Assembly: GCA_019916065.1 (NCBI GenBank)
Contig: CM034244.1
Coordinates: 35,525,433-35,589,432 of the forward strand
From: Vitellaria paradoxa
Lineage: Eukaryota; Streptophyta; Magnoliopsida; Ericales; Sapotaceae
DNA: 64,000 nt
Reading direction: 5' to 3'
Of the stretch, positions 12,501 through 24,795 are shown piece by piece. Both the position numbers and the translations under genes were made by a program. The notes beneath the pieces were generated by a model. The model saw only the letters and a program-made list of their open reading frames with translations. It made no database searches and was not told the origin of the DNA. The first letter of the stretch is position 1. Each line of letters begins with the position of its first letter.

Positions 12501-13602
12501 ATTCAAATAAATATATGTACATATATTATATATGTTATATTTTGCAAAATTATACCAAATATATTTTACTTATATTATTTATTATTATTAAATAATGTAT
12601 GGATACAGAAAAAGTCAACTAAATTTTTTATTAAAAAATATATTTAAAATTTAAAATTTTAAAAATTTTATTAAAAATAAATATTTAAATTAAGATTTTA
12701 ATTTTAATGTACTTAAAACCTAAATTTTAAATGCATACACTTTTACACTATGTATCATTTATATAATAAGAAAATTTGAAATTTTGAATTTGAGATATTT
12801 TTAACTGTTGAATTTGTTAAATAACTAGAATTAATTTTTTTTCTCTTACTCTTTTCATATTTTTTTGAATACCTTTTCTATAAAAGATTTTAAATTAATA
12901 TTTTAAAAATGTAATAGTATTTGTAATAAATAATAAAATTTTATATTTTAATCACTTTTGATTAATTATTTTTATTTTTATATGTTTTTTTATACTTTTT
13001 TTTATGTAAATTTATTTTATAAATTTAAATTTGAGTTTTTTATACATCAAATTATATTTTTATACCTTTAGGTATGGGTAATTGCTAGTAAATAAATAAA
13101 CTACAATTATTTATTTCTATATTTGTATCTATACTATATATAAATGTTAATATTTTTAGGGTGTTTAATCATTAAGTATAGTTAGGAGTATGTATATTTA
13201 AAATTATTTTAACTATTATTGATTAATATAAATAAATTTTAATTACTAAGTATCATGAGAAGTGTGCATACTTAAATTTTGCTAACTAATTACATCATCA
13301 ACTCAAAAAATTTATTTTAATTATCTAACCAAATTACTAAATACAAGCTTTGTAACTGGTGATAATGCTCTCTGTATGTTTTTTCTTCCACAAATTAGAT
13401 CAACCTTCCACAAGCTTCCCATACAACTTGGCTGCCTTTGGGGGTTTTTAGTATCTTTTTGCAGTTACTAGCCTATTTCCAACGAGGTTCCCACAAGCAT
13501 TGATAGGCTGCCAATGACCTTCTCGCGAGAAGGGTTGACCATTTCTGATGTTGTGTTCGTTTGACTTGATCAGATGATATATGATGTGTTATAGATGTAT
13601 AT

Positions 13603-13620
13603 CATGATTATGCATTTCTT
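13603..13620. repeat. Left target-site duplication of the SINE
   Basis: CATGATTATGCATTTCTT, identical to 13999-14016 on the far side of the SINE. Confidence 0.9.
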
Positions 13621-13998
13621 CTGATACGAGGAAACTCGCAACCATTATCATAAGAGTGCGCACTGGGTGAAACTCGTTCTGTGACCCTAGCTGGTAAAAA
13701 ATCACACAAGGTAAACTAATCTAGGTAAGCCCTGTCTAACCGGCTCAACTGAGAAGGCTACCATTATCATAAGAGTGCGCACTGGGTGAAACTCGTTCTG
13801 TGACCCTAGCTGGTAAAGAATCACACAAGGTAAACTAACCTAGGTAAGCCCTGTCTAACCGGCTCAACTGAGAAGGCTGTTAGATGGCCCTCCACAATTA
13901 GAGGAAGGACTGCTCTCGGAGAGGAGTCGAACCCGAGACCTATTGGTCCCAGGCCCTTCAGCCCGCCATCCGAACCAACTCAACTACCCCTTTCGAGG
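13621..13998 (-). mobile_element. tRNA-derived SINE (378 bp) with perfect 18-bp target duplication
   Basis: On the minus strand the element starts GAAAGGGGTAGTTGAGTTGG, which carries an A-box-like TAGTTGAGTTGG. Further on lies GGGTTCGACTCC, a strong B box. Both are spaced as in a tRNA-derived Pol III head. The body holds two nearly identical 119-bp units (13641-13759 and 13760-13878; only two differences seen). The insertion is framed by CATGATTATGCATTTCTT on both sides. The element has no poly(A); its 3' end on the left reads ...TCCTCGTATCAG. The family is not one I can name. Confidence 0.85.
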
Positions 13999-14016
13999 CA
14001 TGATTATGCATTTCTT
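13999..14016. repeat. Right target-site duplication of the SINE
   Basis: Exact 18-bp match to 13603-13620. Confidence 0.9.
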
Positions 14017-16820
14017 GAGATTATGAGATATGGATATTGATGCTTGAACATATCATGCATTTATTATTATGTTGAGATATAATTGTTAATTATATATGAT
14101 TGAATATATCATATGCATAAGGCTGAGATTCCATTATTTGGATATATAGATATATATTATGATGATTGATTGTAGAGAATGTCATATTATTTTTGCTAAC
14201 ATACTAAGGCACGAATCATGTATATGGACGAGATTTAGGATTTTGAAAATATTAGATGATATCCAATCAATATATATGACTAAAGATTAGTAATGGGAGT
14301 TTGGACGTTAATTTTAAGATATTATGATTAGATTATTTCTTCAAATTATAGTCAGACTCTACTTGAGATAAGCAAATAATTGACTAGGAGTATAACATAA
14401 TTTTTTCGCAAAAGAAATAACGGACGTAATATGGTTCCTTTGAGTTTTACACCAGTAGGTGTGTAATGTGGTTCACCACTCATGATATATTAAGATAAAT
14501 ATTCACCATAATTGTAAATGATGTGATTGGTGGCCCTATGTACTTTATTAAGTATCACCCATTATGATAAGGTTAGAGGTAGATGGAGATTAGATAATAA
14601 ACTATCTATTGCATCACACTCGTATTGAATATATTTCGTACACATTTACACAATCAAATCTATTAGGCGGTGGTGCTAACCCTTCTATTTTACAGGCAAC
14701 CTCACAAGGTTATAGAGCAGTCAGCTAAAATTGAGATAAGACTAATAGTTATGACCTAGCATTTGATTTATTTTCTTACTTAGATTATTGCATTATTATT
14801 TGTGTGACTTAGAGTGTCGGTCCCAATTGTGATTTGAATTTGTATTTTTATGATGATGATGTATGTTGTGGGTGTGACGTTTAATTTCATTATAATGATA
14901 TTATTTATTATTGTTTAAATTTTATATAGGAATGAAAAACGATTATAAATGCTCTGATTGACGTTTACGAATTTGACTCAATCAAATTTATTACTCTAAA
15001 TATACACTTTGTTACTACTCTATGGTGTAATAAAAATTTTATGAAACTAGATAAAAGTAAGAATAAAAATAAACCATGATATATAGGGATCGTTTGGAGC
15101 TCTTTAAATTTGTTTAAAATGTAGTTTAGATCATTTTTTGACGTTTGGAGTGCAACTAAAAAAAAAAAGTAGAATGAATAGTGAAAATTCATTCAGATTC
15201 TGGCAAACACTTTTTTATTTTTCATGTTAGAACTTTTTAAAATTTATAGAGATTTATTGAAAGTTGTAACGATGTAGAGATTTGTAGAAAATTAGGTGGT
15301 GTTTGGATGACCAAAAAAAAGTTAGTGTAAATATAACGTGTGGCAAGATTTGATGAGAGAAAATTAGAAATAGTTGATGAGTTTTTATATCTTTTTGTAA
15401 CTTTTGATGAAGTTTGGCCTCTCAAATGCCAATTTAAATAGATTTAAATAATATATTTAAATAGATTTATGAGATAGAAAGAGTTTTATAGAGATTTAAA
15501 AAGTTTGAAGACATTTTTTTTGTTAATTTTTTGCACTCCAAACAGTGCCTAATAATAATGTCTAAACTCCAATGCTCTTTTTAATCACAACCCAATTTTT
15601 TGATTATTTTACTAAAAATTTTTAATCCACATTATTTTTTACTGATATTGATAATTATTTTTTCTGGAAGCATATATAAATTTGTCCTATATCTTTTGTT
15701 ATATTTAGAATGTCAACGATCTTGAATTAATTAGAAATTGGGTTTATTTAGAAATATATTTTACAAACATTATTTTAACATTATAATTGTTTTGTGAAAT
15801 AAAAAATTAAAATTATCTTCTCAGCAGACAAATAAGTCCAATTGACCTAAAATTCAGAAGTCAGTTTACAGGTCACCCTATTTTAATAAATCACCAATCC
15901 AATTTTTCCATTATTTAAGTGGAATGCCTCAAACCTGTGGTTTATCGGTGCCATTTCGTCCCATCAATATGTAAATATATATATATATATATATATATAT
16001 CTTTGTATCACACGATTAATTGACACGCAGTATTTTAGTAGTTATTTAGTATCAAAATTTAAAAAAGTTAAAGAAAATTTATAAAAGTTGATTTTTTATT
16101 AGAATTGTGGCTCATTGTAACTCACATAAATATGGATAGGATTGCAGAGTCTAACTCGTGGTACCGAACTGTCAATTTAAAAATTCTATTTAAGCAAGTT
16201 TTTAAGTCCAATTCTTTCTCATTTTTATATATTTGGGACGTATTGTACATAAAAGATAAGTTCAGATTAAGTTTTCAAAGGTTGTGGTTGAGGGAAAAGT
16301 TAAAAATAAGTGACAGAATTATTTAGAGTACTTTGAGATAGGGTTGAGAGGAAAGGTAAAAATAAATGATAAGATTATTTAGAATTCTTTAGAGTTTTTC
16401 ACATCACTCTTGTAATTTCTTATTCAATTCTTGAAGTTTTTTTATAATTAAAAATTAGTTTTATTATACCAATGGACGTAGGTAAATTACCGAATCATAT
16501 AAATCTTATATCTTTTTATTGTGTAATTTTTCTTGTATTCGTCTGTGAATTTGTTATTATTTATTAGTAAAAATAATTATTTTTATTTTTTTATTTTTAT
16601 TGGTGCATCAAACGGTTCCATATTTTAGTAATACTTTTTGTGTAATAATGGACATTTACTAAATATTAATAAAAATATATCACGTAATATAATGTCTTTT
16701 ACTTTGTTGGATACAATTTCTTGAAAGTGCAAGACATTTAATGAATGCTCCAAAAACAAGTTAACAGAACCGTCAAAAATAAAAAGTTCTGAAACTGGAT
16801 AAAAATAAAAATAAAAATAA
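14017..16820. other. AT-rich intergenic DNA
   Basis: No gene is seen. It contains the MITE-like element at 15086-15550 and a (AT)n tract at 15976-16001. Confidence 0.55.
15086..15550. mobile_element. MITE-like inverted-repeat element (~465 bp)
   Basis: The left end GGGATCGTTTGGAGCTC and right end ACTCCAAACAGTGCCT are imperfect inverted repeats. Inside, GTTTGGAGTGCAAC and GGTGTTTGGATGACC repeat the terminal theme. AT-rich and non-coding. The target duplication is unclear. Confidence 0.5.
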
Positions 16821-17098
16821 AACATGATATAAAATAATAATAGTGTCCAAACTCCAAAGCCGTTTTTAATCACAACCCAAATTTGATAATGAAACTCCCT
16901 AACGGCCCGAAATTGAATGATTCAAACGTTGCGTGCGCGAAATGTCACCTCAGTGGGAAACTCGAGAAAGCTAACGCTGAGTCACCATTAAAGACAGCAA
17001 CAGAAACCCATTTTATATTAGTTCTCATCAATCGATTCTGCTAGGCATCATCCCAATTGCAAAATCTGTACAATCTCCACCACACCCGCACCTACACA

Positions 17099-17340
17099 TA
17101 TAAATATAGATTTGTATGTATAGGCCATGGCATTACACAAATGTGACCATTATAGGATATATGGATAGAGACCCCTCGAATCTTTGACTCTTGTTCGTGT
17201 GTTTTCCAATTCCAGCCAACACACGTAAATTCAGGGGAAGCCCTTTCTCGGGTTGTGCTCCACCTCACCACCCTCCTACTGTTCCTGTTCCTGTTCCTGT
17301 CATATTCTCGAGCTCAATCACAACCCAATTATTGATGCTC
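17099..17340 (+). promoter_or_regulatory. Probable SINAT promoter (TATA box) and 5' leader
   Basis: A TATAAATA box at 17099-17106 precedes a less AT-rich leader-like stretch (CCAGCCAACACACGTAAATT..., then a CTGTTC repeat). A donor-like GGTATGGG lies at 17340. The next coding exon on this strand is the SINAT exon, whose acceptor is at 22339-22340, so a ~5-kb leader intron is inferred. SINAT genes commonly have an intron in the 5' leader. The whole block is duplicated at 54834-57060. The link to SINAT is an inference; transcript data would settle it. Confidence 0.45.
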
Positions 17341-18454
17341 GGTATGGGTTGATTAATAGGGGTTTTGAGCTCATAATCTCATCTGGGTGTTGGAACTCTT
17401 GGTCAGTTTTTCCTCTTTTTGCTTGGTTTGTTCTTATTATCTTGCTGACTGTGGGACTGCAATTTTGACTAGGTTACATTGTTACTTTGTTTGTTTGAAG
17501 TTTGTCAGGGACTACCAGGTTCAGATTTTCTTCTGGGTAATCTTTATTTTCATGGAATTTGCCATAGAATGCAAGAATTGTAGTGAGGAAGTGAAGGTTT
17601 AAGACACGGTGTTCTGCATCTGCTGTTTAAATGTTCAATGTTTGGTCATGTGTTGTCATTTTGTTGATAATGAGGTTGAAATCTGGTCCTTTTCCCCTAG
17701 TTACTAGTTAGCTTCACATTTTTCTTGTGTACCATTTCTGTGAATTCAATCTTATGATTCTTTTATTGCATTTTTTTTTCTTGATGAATTTTTAATGCAT
17801 CCTTCTACATTGTTGATTACTATGTTTAAAGCATTAAATGTTCCTGTTGATTTGGTTCGATTGAGGTGCTAGGACTAAAATTTCCATTTTGATATATATT
17901 AGATTTGGACTAGTGGGACTTGGGACAGCATATTAGTTTGTGTGTGTTTCCAATTAGAGGGCTTACTTCTATTTCATGTACCTCCTTTTCTCTTTGAATT
18001 ATTGTCATTGGGCCAATATATTGTACTAGATTTGTGGGAACTTCTTTATTATCAATTTGAAAACTTAGGTGCTTTCTTGATTGCACATCAGATTGGTCAT
18101 TGTTTCAAGGGAAACTTTTTTTTTTTTGTTCCCCTCTCCTATTTTCATGGTTTGCTAAATATTTATGTTCTGCATAAAAACAAATATATATAATTAGGCT
18201 GGTTTTATTTTCTTTGGCTATTGTATTTCCCTGCTCTCTTTGTCTAGAAATTGTATCAATTTTTTATTTTTAATATTTTTGTGGTGTATGGTTTTCTGTT
18301 CTGAAAGGTCTCTTAATAGGTTGATGATCCCCTAATCAAAATAATAATGGTTCTTTTTTCTTCTGGTTGCAATTGGCAAATATTTCATTTTTCATCCAAA
18401 TTACCTGCCAATCTGCTTCCAAAGCGATAAAGTTTAGTTTCTGATCTTTGGTTA

Positions 18455-18687
18455 TCTATACTAATATAAAAGGGAGAAGCCATTTTGGTGTTTCTCTATT
18501 TTTTGAGGCCAACTCACAATTTTAACTTCCTAAAATGCCATTTTAACTTATTCTAATTTGAAATACAAATGTCATATATAAAAAAATTTGAAATACAAGA
18601 ACAAAAGAAGAGGGAAAAAGGATAGAGAGAAGAGAAGAAGGAAGAGAATAAAAAATTGCACAACATAGAGTAAGCCCTCCACCCTAG
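18455..18687 (+). mobile_element. Possible small Helitron-like element
   Basis: It starts A|TCTATACTAATATAAAAGG, a common 5' end of plant Helitrons, and a CTAG|T occurs 233 bp on, matching the A...T insertion rule and the CTRR 3' end. No GC-rich hairpin precedes the CTAG, so the 3' end is doubtful. Confidence 0.35.
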
Positions 18688-18893
18688 TTACAATAAATTC
18701 TCATGTGAACACGACAGTTCTTTTTTTGTTCATTTTCCTTTTGTTTTCATTGGCATGTCCTTGCAAGTGATAACTATGATTCTTACTAGTTGTGGATGGT
18801 TGGGCACGGATTTGAGGTTCCGAGTATATGTGAATAATGCTAATTGCTAAACATTGTCAATGGAATCAATGACGGTGTGAGAGTTATGACAGT

Positions 18894-18894
<1 letters not shown>

Positions 18895-18924
<30 letters not shown>
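18895..18924. repeat. (CA)n microsatellite
   Basis: About 14 CA units in the inferred SINAT leader intron. Confidence 0.95.
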
Positions 18925-18927
<3 letters not shown>

Positions 18928-20858
18928 ACTATGGTCAACGGTTGTAGTATTGTGTTGTGCAGGGTTGATGGAGGAGGATATATATAGGGAGTTAAGCTTA
19001 CGGAGGATGGTAAGGTGAGGATTTGTTTAAGTGAATGGTGAAATCGATACTGGGAGGATATAGACCATTTAAGGGGCTGAGGATGTTATGATAGGTTTGT
19101 CTTGTAATTTTTCTCCCTAGACTGATCGAGGGACCCTTGAAGAATCCCCTAACTCTAGCCACCCAATTGGTTGTGGTGATCTCGCACAGAGGGGAGGACT
19201 ATGAGAAACTTAGAAATGCCAGAAGGTGGAAGTTTCACTCAAAAGAGGAGGTCCTTAGGTCTTGCTCTGAGCCTAAGTTGAATCTTGTGGATGTTGAGTC
19301 TGGAGATACCGGACTTTGATGGAGATGTGAAGATTCCCTCATCGTAGCGAAGGAGATTTAGTTGGAGGGTGCTATGTGACTAGGCATCCCTCAACCGTGT
19401 ACTAAATATGGATGGAGGGTGAGGTGCCTCATGTTGAAGAATTGACTACCTACAATAGTAATTCAAATCTCTGAACTATCTTAAAGGTTTCATTGCTCCA
19501 TTACTTTGTAATGGGGAGCTGGATCCTCTCTAGTTCCTGTAGGAAGTGGAGAGATCCATTTAATTTCACAGATGTGTTACATTAGGAAACCAATAAAAGT
19601 GGAGGGCTGCAATGAGGCCAGTTGATGCTCATAAAAAAAATTATCTCAGAACCACGCCAATCTGCTCACAGTTTTGAATTAATAATACAATCCTATGGAC
19701 AAGATGGAGATCCTTGTTCTTTTCACTATTTGAACCTCTCCTCCACCTTTATTGTTTGAGTTCCAGAGATGACTTACGCCGAAACAATTTCATAACTTCT
19801 CTCAATACTCTCTAGTCTCTATCTATATACAAAACAACCACACCAGAACTGTGATAGAGGGAGACAGAGGACATATTCTTTTTTCCAAAATTCCAGCAAT
19901 TTGGCAGACCAAAGGGCGAGAATTTCATATTTTTTGTTTCATTGCTGAAAAGAGAGAATTACAGAGGGGAGAGGGAAAGAGCAGAGAAACAAATACAAAG
20001 TTCTCCTTGATGGGTAGATAGGTAGATAGAGATAGGTGATGAGAGGAGAGAGAAAAAGGAACTAACTTATCTTGCTATTTTAATATTTTTGGATTTGGAG
20101 CTCTGGACATTCGCCTGCCCGACTTGTCTCTGTGTTTGGGGTAGTTGTTTATGGACTGATATTTGATCTTTGTTATTATATGATTTTGACTCGATACATC
20201 TTTGTTTGGAGTTTGTTTTCAATTTTACAATGTGGCTGCATCATGGCCTTCTATTATTTGTTATATTTTGTTGTGTCAAATATCATTGGAGGGAAATGGA
20301 AGTTTCTATTTCCAGTAGGAAGCAGGAAGGATCCAAATATGGCAATGGTCACACACGAGCTGGATTCAAGGAATTGATACGTAGGATAACTGAGTATTAT
20401 TTTATCTCCTATAAATGTTAAAAAAGGTTTACTCTAGTACTGGTCACGGATGGTTGCTACATGTAGGAGTGGGTACAAGAATGTTGAGATGTCTTTTATA
20501 TTTGAAGCACCATCTATTTTGAGAACATAGATTTTATAAAATATTTGAAATTTTAGATTAAAATCTCTTTTAGCCTTTTCCAAATGAGCATTTGGTACTG
20601 TATATGTGTCTATTTTGCCTGGACAAGGATAAACATCTTGATGCGAGTGTCTACATGGCGTGTCCCTTTTCTCGTAGGAATGGGCAAGCATACATGCATG
20701 GGTTCAGTCCAGGTATGTGGCACATCCCTTTTCTTGCAAGGGCGGAAATGTACAAGTGCAGTTCTTAGGTGCTGTGCATGTAGAAACGGTGGTGCATAGC
20801 CCAAGATGCACAGGTTCACTATGCAGTAGAGAGTTTTATTTATGTTTTATATTATTTT

Positions 20859-21265
20859 GGAGGTATTTGGAGCGACGAAAAGCAATAAAAAATAACAAAA
20901 AATGTGGTTTGGGTAATTTTTTAGTGTTTGGTATGCAGCCACCAAACCACGTTTTTCAGATATGAATAGTGGAACTTTTTGACTTTTGCGTCAGTTTTTT
21001 GGAGAGAAACTGTTCGAATGGTTTTTTTGGGTCCGTTGGAACGGTTTTATGTCAAAATTGATTGAAAGTCGTGGAAAAATTTTTGGAATTTATAAAAAAA
21101 GTTATTGGAGTTTGTGGAATATTATTGGGGTTTAAAAAAGTTGTTGGGATATATAGATATATATAAATTTATAAAAATTTCACGAAGTATGAGGAGTATA
21201 GAATGTGTTAGAGAATTTAGAGGTTTTCAAAGATTTTCAACAATTTTCATCGCACCAAACACCCC
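20859..21265. mobile_element. MITE related to the GGGTGTGTTTGG family, copy 5 (divergent)
   Basis: The ends GGAGGTATTTGGAGCGA and GCACCAAACACCCCC are imperfect inverted repeats with TTT on both sides. Internal blocks (ATGTGGTTTGGGTAA, TTTCAGATATGAATAGTGGAAC, GGAACGGTTTTATG) parallel the four clearer copies. A short host sequence (ACTATGCAGT..GAG..TTTTA..TATGTTTTATATTAT) occurs on both sides (20818-20855 and 21289-21326), so a local duplication is also involved. Confidence 0.55.
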
Positions 21266-22443
21266 CTTTGTCTAGTTTTAGGTTTACTATGCAGTTGAGA
21301 CTTTTAGTTATGTTTTATATTATGTAATTCTAAGAGTTAGGGTAATTTGGTAATTTTAGAATTTTGTGAGCTTTCATGAGTTGTGGGAATTGCTCATAGA
21401 TCATATTATAAGACATTTAATTCTCTTTTTTTTTTTTTTTTTTTTTTTTGGGTTTGATGGTTAGTAGTCAAAGCAAAGTATATGAAAGTCTGGTTTCTCT
21501 AATTTTTTGCTGGTTTAAGCTTTAAAACACTAGAGCCATATTTTTGTAGACATTTTACTCTAGCAACCCAATTCATCATTCATTCAACCACCCAACTACA
21601 AAACACAAAATAGACCAAAAGCAGTTTACTGTTCTTAGGCACCTAGAACAGGCCCTTACATCCTATTCGCCTACTTCCAAAACCCTATCCTTACATAACC
21701 CGATGACCCGAAAACCTATACAAGTTTACGACCTTTATCGCATAAATTATTTGTTTCAGCCCTAACTTTAGAGCCTTTTCTGCATTATATTTTAATTTTG
21801 GGATCACGACTAGGAGCCCCCTGACCCTGAGGCTCAGAACTCAAGCAGGGCCAATTTGCAATCCTTTTACAATAAGACTAAACAAGAAATTGAGTGAAAA
21901 TGGCCCCTGCAGTTGTTCTCTATCATTTTGTTGTTTTCATTGCTTGGTTGGATCGTGATATGAATATGCATACTTTAGGACATACAGTAACTAAAGAGTT
22001 TCCCCTTAAATGTGATTTCTTAATTCTGTGAAGGGATTTATGCTTGATATTCTCTTTTGAAGTCCTTCAACTAGTATGCATACTACTTTTTTTTTTTCCT
22101 TTTGTGTCACCCCCCCTCCAAAAAAAAAAACACCACAGTTACCTCACTGAGAAGGACTTAAAATGATCTTCCGGATACAGCTATCTTAATCTGATATGAC
22201 ATTTGCAATAACATTATTATACAAACAACAGAAAATAAATGTGTAAGATTTAAGTTTATAATTAACTTTAAATTCATATGAATTTCCTTGTTAATGTAGA
22301 GCTTCTGCCAATTTCCCTTCTGATGTTGGTGGTTTTAAGCAGGAAAGGACCATCTAAGGGCATTGGAAAGTGAAACCGGAATATTGTGGTGTAGATTCAA
22401 GAAGAGTAGACAGTATCGGAAACAGTTGGAACTTAAACAAAAC

Positions 22444-24795
22444 ATGGCTCCTGGAGGCAGTGTCTACCAGGATGTTGTTGAATCTCGCATTGCAATTGCT
22501 GATTATGGCATAGCACCTACAGAAATGGAATTCAGAAATTCCCCTTTCAGAAAATCTGCTGCTGTTGGTGGGAAGCCGGGAATGGCATCAAATAGTGCTG
22601 TACATGAGCTGCTCGAGTGTCCTGTTTGCCTAAATATAATGTATCCTCCCATTCATCAGGTACATCCTTATCTATTTAGGACTGAACCCGAAAATCCTAG
22701 AGATTTTATATTGTTAAGAGAAATTGCATATTCACTTTAATCATTAGATATAGCCATGAAAATTGAGTTACCCAATTTAGGACTTAAAATTTATGCTTTC
22801 CGGATAAAGAAGGGACTACAGATTGATGCCCAATGGCCGTATTGATGAATTGCAATGTCAAAGGTATTTTATATGGTGCATAAAAACCTGAAGGATATAA
22901 TAATTCACTTACGAGAAAAGTTTTGACTAATTGTAAATACTTTATCCTGGGTGGAGTTCCTTTATTTGTTTTTTCTCTAAATTATTTTTTCCGACATTTC
23001 TTTTTTCAATATTTTTGCTTGCCCTTCTCTTTTGTGTCGGTTGTTCCTGTGATGATCTGCAGAAAGAGAGGATGCCGGGGTCTAGAGGGTGGGGCCAAGG
23101 CACACGCATATCATGACCTCAAAATTAATAACAGGAACAAAATTGTCCAACTTTCAAAAATGATGCAAAATATTCTAGTACTTTCACCAAATTACCAAAT
23201 CCCAAACTTATCCTGCATATTTTAGTCAAGTGCTGGATTTTCCAAGCATATTAGATTTTATAGAACTCAATACTTCTTCCAACATTCTAGGTTATCCATA
23301 AGAATTGTAGAATAGGAAATCTTGATATTAAGTTTCTTAACATACGTTTTGTTCCTTACTAAAGATATATATATATATTTATTTATTTTCTCAAAGCATT
23401 AGTTATCATTTTCCTAATAACTACTGAATGACAAATTGTTTTCTATCCCAAGTTTTCCCTGCATAACAGTTCTTTCCCTCTGCAGTGTCCCAATGGCCAC
23501 ACTATTTGCTTGAACTGCAAGACTAAAGTACACAATTGTTGCCCCATTTGCCGTCAAGAGCTTGGAAACATAAGGTGTGTGGTTCTGGAGAAAGTTGCAG
23601 AAATGCTAGAATTGCCGTGCAGACACCAGCCGTTTGGTTGTCAAGATATATTTCCCTACCACAGCAGACTCAGGCACGAACAGAATTGCAGATTCCGCCC
23701 TTACAATTGCCCTTATGCTGGAGCTGAATGCTCTGTCACTGGTGACATCCGGTTCCTTGTTGCACATCTCAAGAATGATCACAAGGTTGACATGCATGAC
23801 GGGTGTAGTTTCAACCACCGATACGTCAAATCCAATCCTCATGAAGTTGAAAATGCTACATGGATGTTGACTGTGAGCTCTCTTTTTGAACCCTTATCCC
23901 ATAACTACCACAATTAACTTTTTTTCTTCATTCTCTTTTGTGGCATCTCTCCTCCTTCCACTAGGAATGGTAATTTGACCTCATGCAGTCATACACCTTG
24001 CTCTTGAGCCCACTCTAACTCTAACAGGAAGAATTTGGGATTTGAAAAATAATAAAATTTGAAGCGAATATGGGATAGGCTAGATTTCCTAACTCAAACT
24101 CGCTTCGATTATGTGAAATAATATCATAATCAAATGCTTATAAAAAAAAATTAAATATCCTTGTTATATCGTAATAATACCCAAAATATTATTTATGAAA
24201 ACACTAATTCTTACCCCAAAAAACCCTAAATTTTACCAACTTTTTCTAAGTTTGTTCTAATAAAATTTTGTCACATGTCATTTTTATGCCAACTTTTTGT
24301 AAAAGTTGGTTATCTGAACACTCTCTTGAAAAAATTTCTCATGACGGCAACACCTTCTTGTTCAGTCGGGGGGGAAAAAAGGAAAAATCCATTTGATTAG
24401 GGCCAAAAACCAATTTTTGGCCCTCACGAAACGGGCTGTTAGGACATATTTGATTCAGTTATATGGTGCAGGTTTTCAACTGTTTTGGTCACCACTTTTG
24501 CTTGCACTTTGAGGCTTTCAACATAGGAATGGGGCCTGTTTACATGGCCTTCCTACGCTTTATGGGCGATGATCACGAGGCCAGAAAATTCAACTACAGT
24601 TTGGAAGTCGGCGGGAATGGGAGGAAGCTGACATGGCAAGGTGTTCCGAGGAGCATTCGTGATAGTCATAAGGCAGTCCGAGACAGTCTAGATGGTCTGA
24701 TTATCCAGAGAAACTTGGCACTCTTCTTTTCTGGTGGTGATAGGCAGGAGCTGAAGCTAAAAGTGGCTGGCCGAATATGGAAAGAGCAACTGTAA
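22444..24795 (+). CDS. SINAT: SINAT-type RING E3 ubiquitin-protein ligase (SIAH family)
   Basis: Plant SEVEN IN ABSENTIA ligases form dimers and ubiquitinate nuclear and cytosolic targets such as transcription factors and autophagy proteins. Coding exons are 22444-22659, 23486-23872 and 24472-24795 (216, 387 and 324 nt; GT-AG junctions), giving 308 aa. The protein starts MAPGGS like Arabidopsis SINAT1/SINAT2. The RING is complete (C59, C62, C73, H77, C80, C83, C91, C94). It is followed by the SIAH zinc fingers (LPCRHQPFGCQDIFPYHSRL, CPYAGAECSVTGDI) and the substrate-binding domain (DGCSFNHRYVKSNPHEVENA, GVPRSIRDSHKAVRDS), ending GRIWKEQL. A frame stays open 27 codons upstream of this ATG but has no other ATG. 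A leader-exon acceptor TTTTAAGCAG lies at 22331-22340. The gene appears intact. Which SINAT paralogue it is cannot be decided here. Confidence 0.95.

Larger units (their letters stand above)
10600..13600. other. AT-rich intergenic DNA
   Basis: No gene is visible. The stretch has two tandem-repeat blocks (listed separately) and (TA)n near 12236-12260. The short open frames across 11859-12183 come from the 48-bp repeat and are not credible genes. Confidence 0.6.

Noticed and set aside
19137..19319. 60-codon frame MKNPLTLATQLVVVISHRGE...
   Set aside because: No recognisable family, no splice or promoter context, and it lies inside the inferred SINAT leader intron.
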